The notes under the pieces are model-generated. The model searched no databases, was not told the DNA's origin, and saw only the letters and a program-made list of their open reading frames with translations. A program made the translations under genes and the position numbers. A DNA stretch of 39,305 bases from assembly GCA_017450435.1 (NCBI GenBank), contig JAFSTO010000007.1, forward strand, positions 1 through 39,305. Direction: 5' to 3'. Source of the stretch: Paludibacteraceae bacterium (GTDB lineage: Bacteria > Bacteroidota > Bacteroidia > Bacteroidales > Paludibacteraceae). Positions 1 through 8,033 of the stretch are shown one piece after another (positions within the stretch are counted from its first letter, which is position 1; every line of letters starts with the position of its first letter).

Positions 1-28
1 AAAAAAAGAAAGCGCAGATAGACATAGG

Positions 29-119
29 AGAGACGGTAAGCGCCACCCAAAACAAAACCACCCTAATTACCGTCTGACACCCCACTTCACGATGTTCGCG
101 GGGACCCCGTTGTCTCTAC
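29..119 (-). repeat. REP palindrome 1 (interrupted), GTAG on the minus strand
   Basis: The left arm AGAGACGGTAA is at 29-39. The right arm starts at 67 (TTACCGTCT), is broken after 75 by an inserted block, and resumes with CTAC at 116-119, which is GTAG on the minus strand. The same arms, uninterrupted, occur at 952-1002. A GTAG tetranucleotide next to a palindrome is the hallmark of REP elements recognised by RAYT transposases in other bacteria. Applying that rule here is inference. Confidence 0.75.
72..115. other. 36-nt insertion with flanking GTCT duplication inside REP 1
   Basis: Compared with the intact copy at 991-1002, this copy carries 36 extra nt (76-111) flanked by GTCT at 72-75 and 112-115. 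The insert has a short GC-rich inverted repeat, CGGGG and CCCCG around 99-109. This could be a small insertion with target duplication, or an ancestral segment deleted between the two GTCT repeats in the other copy. The sequence alone cannot separate the two. Confidence 0.6.
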
Positions 120-187
120 ACGCGGACGGACAACGAAACAAGTGGATTAGGATAGAAACACTTTATATAAATCTGATTTGAACAAAC

Positions 188-850
188 ATGGATTTTAACC
201 CGCAATTATATAACGAGAAATACAGAATACCAACCACAAGACGACAAAACAAGAATTATAGCAAAGGACATTATCATGTAGTGGTATGTACAAAAAACAA
301 GAAATGTTATTTCGGAGAAATATATAACGACGAAATACACTATACTCCAATAGGAGAATATGCCAAGCAATGTATTGAAAACCTGACACATTTCTACCCG
401 TATGCAGAGGTACAAACATACCAAGTAATGCCTAACCACATACACCTTCTCATATCACTTTCGGAAGAAGCCCCTTGCGCAGCACACCCTACACACATAG
501 AGACACAAGACGACAAAGAACAATGTAAAAGGGAATTTTCGACACAAAACATTAGACAACAACACGAAGAGGTATGTCAGATGGTAATTGGAGAGACACA
601 GGGCGATATACCTACCAAATCTCACAACAGAAAAGGAGGATTGTCAATTTTAATAGGAGGATTGAAAAGGGCAATAACAAAATGGACAAAAAAACACGAT
701 ATTGATTTTGCTTGGCAGGAGAGGTTTTATGATACCATCATACGCGATGCAACACAATATAGTGAAACAGTGTATTACATTAATAGCAATGTTGCCAAAT
801 GGTCAGATGATGACATGAACGTGTCCGCCACACGTAGCACAACGATTTGA
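188..850 (+). CDS. REP-associated tyrosine transposase (RAYT, IS200/IS605 TnpA-like)
   Basis: Predicted single-strand DNA endonuclease/transposase of the Y1 HUH superfamily (Transposase_17/Y1_Tnp). The HUH metal-binding motif is clear: residues 82-88 read PNHIHLL, with His84 and His86. A family-like block GLSILIGGLKRAITKW follows at 151-166, then WQERFYDTIIRD at 176-187. Candidate catalytic tyrosines are Tyr191, Tyr196 and Tyr197 in the last helix, before a characteristic Trp205. The region between the HUH motif and the C-terminal block (about 93-150) is long, polar and variable. No tnpB or second transposase gene is present. The gene is flanked by direct repeats containing GTAG-headed palindromes, the arrangement expected of RAYTs, which are domesticated relatives of IS200/IS605 thought to act on REP elements. 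The ATG at 188 is the natural start. The reading frame is intact, so the enzyme may be active. An ordinary IS200-like transposase is the alternative, but the REP context favours RAYT. Confidence 0.85.
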   Translation: MDFNPQLYNEKYRIPTTRRQNKNYSKGHYHVVVCTKNKKCYFGEIYNDEIHYTPIGEYAKQCIENLTHFYPYAEVQTYQVMPNHIHLLISLSEEAPCAAHPTHIETQDDKEQCKREFSTQNIRQQHEEVCQMVIGETQGDIPTKSHNRKGGLSILIGGLKRAITKWTKKHDIDFAWQERFYDTIIRDATQYSETVYYINSNVAKWSDDDMNVSATRSTTI

Positions 851-860
851 AACACCACCG

Positions 861-888
861 ACAACGACGCACCGACAACGACGCACCG
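861..888. repeat. 14-bp tandem duplication after the RAYT stop codon
   Basis: ACAACGACGCACCG occurs twice head to tail (861-874 and 875-888), 10 nt after the stop codon, and runs straight into REP 2. It is one of several short tandem repeats at gene ends in this window. Confidence 0.85.
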
Positions 889-894
889 CAACGT

Positions 895-922
895 GTAGAG
901 ACGGTATTATTTTACCGTCTCT
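895..922 (+). repeat. REP palindrome 2, GTAG on the plus strand
   Basis: GTAG at 895-898 overlaps a perfect 10-bp inverted repeat: AGAGACGGTA at 897-906 and TACCGTCTCT at 913-922, with a 6-nt loop. A C and an A-tract follow. The same hairpin in reverse orientation, with the A-tract conserved, lies at 19531-19558. With REP 3 it forms an inverted pair (BIME-like). Confidence 0.85.
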
Positions 923-923
923 C

Positions 924-1024
924 AAAAAAAGAAAGCGCAGATAGACATAGGAGAGACGGTAAGCGCCACCCAAAACAAAACCACCCTAATTACCGTCTCT
1001 ACACGCGGACGGACAACGAAACAA
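924..1024. repeat. Long direct repeat, right copy, flanking the RAYT gene
   Basis: This 101-nt copy corresponds to 1-141 without the 40-nt block. It contains REP 3 and ends in the same segment (CGCGGACGGACAACGAAACAA split over 1004-1024). The 5' flank of the following secreted-protein gene (start at 1082) therefore lies directly next to the mobile unit. Confidence 0.9.
952..1002 (-). repeat. REP palindrome 3, long-loop, GTAG on the minus strand
   Basis: Perfect 11-bp arms AGAGACGGTAA (952-962) and TTACCGTCTCT (990-1000) enclose a 27-nt loop. CTAC at 999-1002 gives GTAG on the minus strand, so REP 2 and REP 3 face each other. Confidence 0.8.
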
Positions 1025-1081
1025 CCACCAACGTAACAACCACCACCATCAAATACCATAAACGAATAAAACACCAAAGAT

Positions 1082-4000
1082 ATGAAATACTTACATTTAT
1101 CTACCATCAGAAGTATTTTTAACAATGTCATTAAGACTAACTATCGCCAGTCCGTGCTATGCGCCGCCACTACGCTTATGCTCCTATGCTTCGGAGCGGG
1201 TGAGATGTGGGGATATACATTTTACCTTTATACGGGTCAAATAAGCGGATGGGATTCTAGTTGTAATATTCGTGTATGGGATGGAAACAGCAATCTATCA
1301 CCCACAAATTTGGGTAGCAACTGGTACTCGTTCACAACGACTAACGAGGGAACATTCTACTTTAAACGAGTTGATCCAACTAACGAAAATAACACTTACG
1401 ATGAATTTTCATGCACTATTAACTCCACATATAATTGTGCAATCGTTGTTGATTGGAAAAAAGGAGGTTATCCATGTATTGTGGGAGAAAGTTGGACAGG
1501 ATGGAGCAGTAGCGCAGCTTTGGGATGGGATGATTATAACCCGATGACTTTTAATTCATCCACCAAAACATTTACTCTTACATCACCATACACTAGCGGC
1601 ACACCTAAAATAAAAGTAAAAATTGGTAGAGGTAATGCGGATTGGACAGGGGCAACAGGAACCTATTCGGCTGTAACACAAGCGAATGTTGTCAGCAATT
1701 CAAACGATGGAGATGGTAATTTAGTTTTTACCCCTGCCAAAGCAGGTAATATAACCATTTCTTATAGTCCTTCAACAAATAAAATTAGTCTCACATGTGC
1801 AGCTCCGACTATTACATTAAATGACGAAGGTGGGAGTGGCGGCTCCGGTACGCAAAATACTTACTACGGCGAGAGTTCGGTAAATGTATCTATACCGACA
1901 AAAACAGGATATAATTTTGCCGGTTACTATACAGCCGCCAGCGGTGGGACGCAGATTATCAATGCTTCCGGTGCTTGGTTGGCAAGCAAATCCGGCTATA
2001 CCTCAAGCGCAACTAAATGGGAAGTTCGTGCAGATGCTGAACTTCATGCTCAATGGACAGAAAAAACCTACAATGTGACAGTCGCATCCAATAACTACTC
2101 CTATGGTACTATCATGAGCGGTCAGACTACCAATCAAACGGTTAGTGCCAAGCATTTTACCTCCGACTGCTCCATTACGGCAGAGGCGAAAACGGGCTAT
2201 CGTTTCACGGGTTGGACTTATTCGGGGAGCGTGGTCATTGCCGATGCAACTGCTACCTCGACAACCATTAAAGCCACAGCTACCGGTGCTACGGTTACCG
2301 CTAACTTTGAGGCTATACCTGCCGGACAATTGGATATAGTGGCAGGCGCTAACGGACAGGTGAAGAAAGCATCCGGCTCTTGGGGAAGTTCAGCAAGTTA
2401 TACCGACATCACCGCTGCCGGAAACTATAATATCTATGCGCAAGCGAATGCCGGCTACCATTTTGTCAACTGGACGAAATCAGGTGATGGTTCTATTACC
2501 ACCAATGCAGCAAACGGTGTTTACGCCATGACTGCTAACGGAACAGCTACCGTTACTGCCAATTTCGCAGAGGACCTTAGAACCCTGACACCGACCGTAA
2601 GTTACGACCATGGTTCATCAACTTATACAGCAACCAGTGCTAATCAGTTAGGTGTAGCAACCACTTCGGTTCTGACGGCTTCTGCTCCTAATGCGGCGCA
2701 CTACACCTTTGCCGGCTGGGAGCTGACCAACCTGACTGTTACCAACGGAACAGCTGCTACAGATTTGTCCATTACCGTGAAGGTGACCGACCCCGCACAA
2801 ACCTGCTCGGCTGTAGCTAAATACAACGAGGTACTGACCACACCGTGGACAATCAAAGGCGGAACTGGCTTGACGGAGAATGACTGGACTACTGCATATA
2901 ACATGGTTAAAAAAACTGGGTATTCCACGGAGAGTGTAGCATATTATACATTCCATGTAAGTGCCACCAACACAGGGGACAGTCAAAAGGATAGTTATGG
3001 ATTCAAACTACTACAAGGTGAGACTTGGTATGGAGCTTCTGCTGATGGCGATTCTTATTGGGTTAGTGCCACAACATCTAATATAGAAATAAGTTCATCA
3101 TATGATAAGAACATCCAGATTCGAGCCAATGTAGCAGGCGATTATGAGATAAAGGTTGATTATACCACCCCTGCCTCGCCGAAAGTTTCCGTCACCTTCC
3201 CAACCTCCTACACCGTGAACTATGGTGTGTCGCCGGCAGGGGCTGCCGATGCTCCTACTAACGACAAGTCACTGAGCAACGGCGCGTTGGTACTCAGCGG
3301 CACAAGCGTTACCTTCACCAAAGACGCAACGCCGAACCCCGGCTACACATGGGGCCACTGGGAGAAAGGCGGCGCGAATGTGGGTACAAGCAACACCTAT
3401 ACCACCACCATTGACGCGGCTACCACCATAACTGCCGTTTATACGGAAGACATGCACACTGTAACACTTGCCGCAGATGATGCTTTCGGAACTGCCCACG
3501 TAACAGGAGGTGCCGCCACAAGCGGCGAGGCTGGTATAGCAACGGCTTTGAATATCACAGCCGAACCCACAGCCGGCAACCGCTTCATCCGTTGGACGAA
3601 AACCGGCGGAACAGGTACAGCCACCTTTGGTGACGATCGCTCAGCAAACACTACTGTCACCGTTACCGACGGCGATGTGACTATCACAGCAGAAATGGGC
3701 TCCAACTGGGTTATTGGAGGTGATGCTTCAATCTTCGGCAATTGGGACATGGGGCTTGCTCATAGTTTTGGTAACTTCGCCACGATAGGCGGAGATAACG
3801 TCGGATACGTGGATATTGCCCTTCCGGCTAATACCACCTACGAGGTGAAGGTCTATAACCACGAAGGTAGCAAGTGGTGGGGTTATACTACAGAAAGCGT
3901 GCAGACAGTGAACTACACTACCCACAATAACGAAGCACTTGTCTTTGGTATGGGTGACGACTATAAAAACCTCCAAATCATTACCGCCGGAGCCGGCACC

Positions 4001-7000
4001 TATAGATTCACTTGGAACGAGACAGAAAAGGCACTCACGGTTACCTTCCCGACCTCCTACACCGTTACGTTCGGTTCGAGCACGGGAGGCACAGAGGTAA
4101 CAGCGAGTGGCAGCACATCCGGCAGTATCACCACAGGTCAGTACGTGGCAGCCGGCGAGGACGTGACATTCACGCAAACCCCTGCTACCGGTTATACCTT
4201 CTCCGAGTGGAACACGGCTTCGGTTGGCAGCGGCTCTCAGTTGAGTACTGAAACATCTTACACGCTGAGTGGTATTAGTGCTGATAAAACCGTCTATGCG
4301 AAATATAATACTATCCCCTACACCGTCTCTATAGAATATAAGTGCGGCGGGACGACCCTACAGACAAGCAGAACTATCTACAATGCTAACGTAGAGGGTG
4401 TGGACCTTGCGGCGCCCGACATCATCGGTTATTCGTTCACCGGCTGGACAGCTGCAGACGGCATACGATATGGTGCAAGCTACGCTGGCGGAACAACAAC
4501 CAGCAGCGAAGCCGCCACCACTCTCTACGCCACACAAAACGCAGCTATCACAGCTAACTACGCCGAGCATAAGGCAGTGTATTTCAAGAACACCCTCGGC
4601 TGGAGCGAAGTGTATGTGACGTATGATGCGTATTGGGATGCGAATTTAGGTACCGGAAATAACGACAAAGTTTACCACAAGATGACACGCATCGGCGAAA
4701 CGGATATCTACTACGACTATATACCTTCAGGTTATCTTGCTGATATCGAGGCATGGAAATATTACATTGCATTTAACAGCGAGCAGTTAGGCAACCTGAG
4801 CGAATCTGATGGTAACTACAACAATTTCGACAAAGGTCAGGTCATCTTCCGTAAGGACTTTGACAGCAACGCCACGATGTTCGTCCCGCGTACAGAAGGC
4901 TCGTCATATACTAAGAATGGTGCCACCTACGTGTGCTCGAACTACACAACGGTAGATACGGACTCACGCTACGCAGATAGCTACTGGATGGTGTATAACT
5001 CCACCGAGTCGGGTTATAAACTGAGTATCAACAAAACAACAGACCCATGGACTGGCGTTAACTTCGACGCCACCACAGCCGGAATGTCGGAGTTTACTGC
5101 CACTATTGAACTCGCTGCAGGTCAGACTTACTCTTTCTGTGTTGACAAAGTTACTTCAGTTAACACCAACAACCATTGGTTTGCCAATAACATTACTGTC
5201 ACTAAAGACAACTGCACCAACGTGGAGATGTACTCCAACCCGAGCGATAACTGTCATATCGCAACCACTGCAGCCGGCGACTACACGTTCACCCTCACCT
5301 GCGGCAACGGCCGCCTGTTCCTCAGCGTTGACTACCCGCTGTCGGTTGGCGACTACCGTCTTGTCTATACCCACGATGGCAAGAGCAAGCCGTCAGACGT
5401 CATCCGCGCTAACCCCGGAACGGAGAGCATTGTGTCGTTCTATATAAAGAAGTGGTATGATAAAAGCACCAGCAGCGGCGCATACACCGACCAGAGTCTG
5501 AAGCTGCAACGCTGTACCGCTGTCAGTCCGGAGTCATGGGGCGGAACAAGTAATGAGTGGGATGTAACGTCCTTGCTCAACAACGAAACCCTTCAAGACA
5601 CCTCGGGTGTGTATAACTTCAAAGTGACGCAACCTGCAGGCGGCGGTACGCCTACCGTCACCTACGAAGGCGGCTACACCGGCAACTTCTATATCCGCAC
5701 CGACGCTGCCGACGGAGGCTGGAACGCCTATAAGGACTTTGCAGACAATAGGATGACCTACTCGGAGTACTCAGAGAAGAACAGCAACTATTCGCATTAC
5801 TTCATGAAGTACGTGACAGCGGGAAAGAACATCAAGTTCTGCATCGCCAACGACTACAGCCAGTGTATCTCCGACACTCTGGAGGGCGACACCTACACCG
5901 GCGATTCACAGACTCTGCCTGTCAATGCCAACATCCGCTACACATGGAACCACGAGACGAACGCCATCACTCGTGCATACATCGGAGCCTCCGCAGCAAG
6001 CGACTTCCTCCGTCTGCACGGCAACGCAAGCAACAAGCTTTACACCGCCGCAACGGGTGACACCTACAACACCGCTGTGAAGTTCGCCGATGATGAGAAC
6101 TGGATTTACCACGTTGACGTGTTTGCCGTGCCCAACACCCGCATCAAACTGACGGCGAACTGGAACGGTCACACGCAGTACTTCAAAGGCGCGGCGCCTA
6201 TTGACGACTTCGACGATGCAGACGATGATGTTCTTAACGCTCTCGCCCCCTACCTCATCGGTGGCTCAGGCTCTACCCGCTTTAAGATGCGCGTCATTTA
6301 CGACTTCAAGACCAACCGTCTGACCACAGCATGGTTGCCTGACGGCGAGAACATAACCACGGATACCGAAGTCAGCGCCGACCTGCTCGTCATACGTGAC
6401 GCCGACTCAAAGAACGCACCGAGCCTCTTCACACTGTCGGCAAGCGGTAAGGTTAGCCTGATAGGACATATAGTGTTCGCCCTTGAAATGAATCCCGCCA
6501 GCATCTTCGACGACTCCCACACCACCTACCGCAACGGCTTGCGCAGTCAGCTCTTCCAGATTTGTCTGCCGTATGACGTAAACGTGAACGACATCTACGG
6601 TCTGCCGGGCTACGGCACAAAGTGGGTGATACAGACCTACTCCGGCGAGATGCGCGCCAAGCTGAGCTGGACACCGTATATCAAAGATTTCTGGGGCACC
6701 GTTCGTCTCTCCGACGGCGGTATCATCAAAGCCGGCACGGGCTTCGTCATCTCGCATAACCTGCAGTATGAGGACTTCCGCAACGCCGGAGGAACAATAG
6801 ACAAGCTATACCTCTACTTCCCGTCAGTGGACAAAGACGGCGGTTACACCATCAACCAGCCCGCTGCCTACGGCACAACGACATACGACGAGCTCAAGTG
6901 CAACCACACCGGTCGCGAGAGTATCGACTCCGACTGGCGTCTGACAGGTCTGCCGGGGTTCTATCCCGCTGTGGTATCAACAGCCGACCCCGCAAGCGGC

Positions 7001-7939
7001 GTACAAGGCGTGCGCGATGGAGAAGGGATAGAGTATAACCACGTCACCAACGGAACCACCCTCAACTGGCTATACGAGTGGGGCGGCGCGGCAGGTAACT
7101 ACATAGTGAAGAACCCGAAGAGCTACGCCCTCAACCCGACCAGCGCGTACTTCATACAGTATCATGGCAGTGTGACATGGGTGAGCGGTTCGTATACTTA
7201 CAGCACTACCCCTGCCAGCGTAGCGGCACATCGTGCACCGCTGTCGGACTACACCAACGCACAAGGCGAATACATATATAGCAACGAGTATGTACTGACG
7301 ATGAGCGACGAGGACGGCAAACTGACCGACCAGGCATACGTAGTGGTGGAGCCTGATGCTACACAGGGTTACACCCGCAACGAGGATCTTGGCAAGTCGT
7401 TCGCACAGAACGCTGCACAGATATACACCCTCTCTGAGGGCTACCAACTGGCAGCTAACACCCTGCCCGACACGGTGACGGCAGTGAAGGTTTGCTTAGA
7501 CATGCCGTCTGAAGGCGAATACACCATCCGTCTGGAGAAAGGCGGTCAGTTCAACCACGCTGTGTTAGAGGACCTCTACACTATGACGAGCACTAACCTC
7601 AACACGTCCGAGGGCTACACCTTCGCGGCAGAAGCCGGCAGGACAGAAGACCGCTTTGTGCTCCGCTTCGCTCCACAACAGCCCGGCACGGCAACCGACA
7701 CAGAAACGGCCACGGCAGGCACGCTGCGCGTGACGGTAATAGACGGACAGATAATAGTGGAGAACGGCGCTAAGACAGGCAACACCGCCGGCGACATGGT
7801 TTATCTGTACGACGCCGCAGGCAAGGCTATCTACTCTACCCCGTTCCGCGAGGGCATGACCTTACCTGCCCCGTCGGCAGCAGGAGTATATCTCGTCCGC
7901 CTCGGCTCCGAGAGCAGGAGAATAGTAGTGGGGAAATAA
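1082..7939 (+). CDS. Large secreted InlB-repeat multidomain protein with type IX-like C-terminal end
   Basis: A 2285-residue predicted secreted protein, probably cell-surface or released. Residues 1-44 look like a signal peptide with a long n-region and a hydrophobic core around 25-40. Residues ~255-325 contain a Listeria-Bacteroides (InlB B) repeat (GYNFAGYYTAASGG, then AQWTEK). Several divergent InlB-type repeats follow to ~1160, recognisable by GYxFxxWxxxG and TVTANF or AVYTE endings at ~330-410, 415-497, 700-790, 793-872, 985-1075 and 1080-1160. Between them are beta-rich modules of unknown type (e.g. ~872-990). Residues ~1164-1260 (VYFKNTLGWSEVYVTYDAYW) resemble a starch-binding CBM26-like module, which is an inference. 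The last ~75 residues end in a beta-sandwich tail with VYLYDAAGKAIY and GVYLVRLG, then a basic end, as in type IX secretion sorting domains. No catalytic domain is evident, so adhesin or glycan binding is the best guess. It is flanked upstream by the RAYT/REP unit and downstream by a terminator. I see no promoter matching the Bacteroidota consensus in the short leader. Confidence 0.8.
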   Translation: MKYLHLSTIRSIFNNVIKTNYRQSVLCAATTLMLLCFGAGEMWGYTFYLYTGQISGWDSSCNIRVWDGNSNLSPTNLGSNWYSFTTTNEGTFYFKRVDPTNENNTYDEFSCTINSTYNCAIVVDWKKGGYPCIVGESWTGWSSSAALGWDDYNPMTFNSSTKTFTLTSPYTSGTPKIKVKIGRGNADWTGATGTYSAVTQANVVSNSNDGDGNLVFTPAKAGNITISYSPSTNKISLTCAAPTITLNDEGGSGGSGTQNTYYGESSVNVSIPTKTGYNFAGYYTAASGGTQIINASGAWLASKSGYTSSATKWEVRADAELHAQWTEKTYNVTVASNNYSYGTIMSGQTTNQTVSAKHFTSDCSITAEAKTGYRFTGWTYSGSVVIADATATSTTIKATATGATVTANFEAIPAGQLDIVAGANGQVKKASGSWGSSASYTDITAAGNYNIYAQANAGYHFVNWTKSGDGSITTNAANGVYAMTANGTATVTANFAEDLRTLTPTVSYDHGSSTYTATSANQLGVATTSVLTASAPNAAHYTFAGWELTNLTVTNGTAATDLSITVKVTDPAQTCSAVAKYNEVLTTPWTIKGGTGLTENDWTTAYNMVKKTGYSTESVAYYTFHVSATNTGDSQKDSYGFKLLQGETWYGASADGDSYWVSATTSNIEISSSYDKNIQIRANVAGDYEIKVDYTTPASPKVSVTFPTSYTVNYGVSPAGAADAPTNDKSLSNGALVLSGTSVTFTKDATPNPGYTWGHWEKGGANVGTSNTYTTTIDAATTITAVYTEDMHTVTLAADDAFGTAHVTGGAATSGEAGIATALNITAEPTAGNRFIRWTKTGGTGTATFGDDRSANTTVTVTDGDVTITAEMGSNWVIGGDASIFGNWDMGLAHSFGNFATIGGDNVGYVDIALPANTTYEVKVYNHEGSKWWGYTTESVQTVNYTTHNNEALVFGMGDDYKNLQIITAGAGTYRFTWNETEKALTVTFPTSYTVTFGSSTGGTEVTASGSTSGSITTGQYVAAGEDVTFTQTPATGYTFSEWNTASVGSGSQLSTETSYTLSGISADKTVYAKYNTIPYTVSIEYKCGGTTLQTSRTIYNANVEGVDLAAPDIIGYSFTGWTAADGIRYGASYAGGTTTSSEAATTLYATQNAAITANYAEHKAVYFKNTLGWSEVYVTYDAYWDANLGTGNNDKVYHKMTRIGETDIYYDYIPSGYLADIEAWKYYIAFNSEQLGNLSESDGNYNNFDKGQVIFRKDFDSNATMFVPRTEGSSYTKNGATYVCSNYTTVDTDSRYADSYWMVYNSTESGYKLSINKTTDPWTGVNFDATTAGMSEFTATIELAAGQTYSFCVDKVTSVNTNNHWFANNITVTKDNCTNVEMYSNPSDNCHIATTAAGDYTFTLTCGNGRLFLSVDYPLSVGDYRLVYTHDGKSKPSDVIRANPGTESIVSFYIKKWYDKSTSSGAYTDQSLKLQRCTAVSPESWGGTSNEWDVTSLLNNETLQDTSGVYNFKVTQPAGGGTPTVTYEGGYTGNFYIRTDAADGGWNAYKDFADNRMTYSEYSEKNSNYSHYFMKYVTAGKNIKFCIANDYSQCISDTLEGDTYTGDSQTLPVNANIRYTWNHETNAITRAYIGASAASDFLRLHGNASNKLYTAATGDTYNTAVKFADDENWIYHVDVFAVPNTRIKLTANWNGHTQYFKGAAPIDDFDDADDDVLNALAPYLIGGSGSTRFKMRVIYDFKTNRLTTAWLPDGENITTDTEVSADLLVIRDADSKNAPSLFTLSASGKVSLIGHIVFALEMNPASIFDDSHTTYRNGLRSQLFQICLPYDVNVNDIYGLPGYGTKWVIQTYSGEMRAKLSWTPYIKDFWGTVRLSDGGIIKAGTGFVISHNLQYEDFRNAGGTIDKLYLYFPSVDKDGGYTINQPAAYGTTTYDELKCNHTGRESIDSDWRLTGLPGFYPAVVSTADPASGVQGVRDGEGIEYNHVTNGTTLNWLYEWGGAAGNYIVKNPKSYALNPTSAYFIQYHGSVTWVSGSYTYSTTPASVAAHRAPLSDYTNAQGEYIYSNEYVLTMSDEDGKLTDQAYVVVEPDATQGYTRNEDLGKSFAQNAAQIYTLSEGYQLAANTLPDTVTAVKVCLDMPSEGEYTIRLEKGGQFNHAVLEDLYTMTSTNLNTSEGYTFAAEAGRTEDRFVLRFAPQQPGTATDTETATAGTLRVTVIDGQIIVENGAKTGNTAGDMVYLYDAAGKAIYSTPFREGMTLPAPSAAGVYLVRLGSESRRIVVGK

Positions 7940-7943
7940 GATG

Positions 7944-7980
7944 ATGACGGAATGACGAAATGACGGAATGACGGAATGAC
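7944..7980. repeat. 8-bp tandem repeat after the secreted-protein stop codon
   Basis: Four complete units ATGACGGA or ATGACGAA (7944-7975) plus a partial fifth lie four bases after the stop codon and just before the terminator hairpin. Confidence 0.85.
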
Positions 7981-7981
7981 A

Positions 7982-8029
7982 AAAAAACAACCGCCGAGTG
8001 AGGGGGACCTCACAAGGCGGTTGTTTTTT
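7982..8029. terminator. Bidirectional intrinsic terminator between convergent genes
   Basis: Outer arms 7982-7995 (A-run plus CAACCGCC) and 8016-8029 (GGCGGTTG plus T-run) pair fully. An inner stem GTGAGG (7998-8003) with CCTCAC (8008-8013) extends the hairpin. A T-run is present in either direction, so it can end both the secreted-protein transcript (+) and the RNase G transcript (-), whose stop codon is only a few bases away. Confidence 0.9.
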
Positions 8030-8033
8030 GTAA

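Larger units (their letters stand above)
1..141. repeat. Long direct repeat, left copy, flanking the RAYT gene
   Basis: This stretch matches 924-1024 almost base for base, from the A7 tract through the palindrome arms to the CGCGGACGGACAACG segment. The only large difference is a 40-nt block in this copy (about 76-115). The two copies bracket the transposase gene, so gene plus repeats form one ~1-kb unit. The A-tract at base 1 matches the sequence just after the palindrome at 897-922, so a further REP may lie just outside the window. This is seen directly by comparison within the window. Confidence 0.9.

Noticed and set aside
847-1122. Open frame of 91 codons overlapping the REP region
   Set aside because: It consists of translated repeat sequence rich in Arg, Thr and Asn, overlaps both REPs and the start of the next gene, and has no family resemblance.
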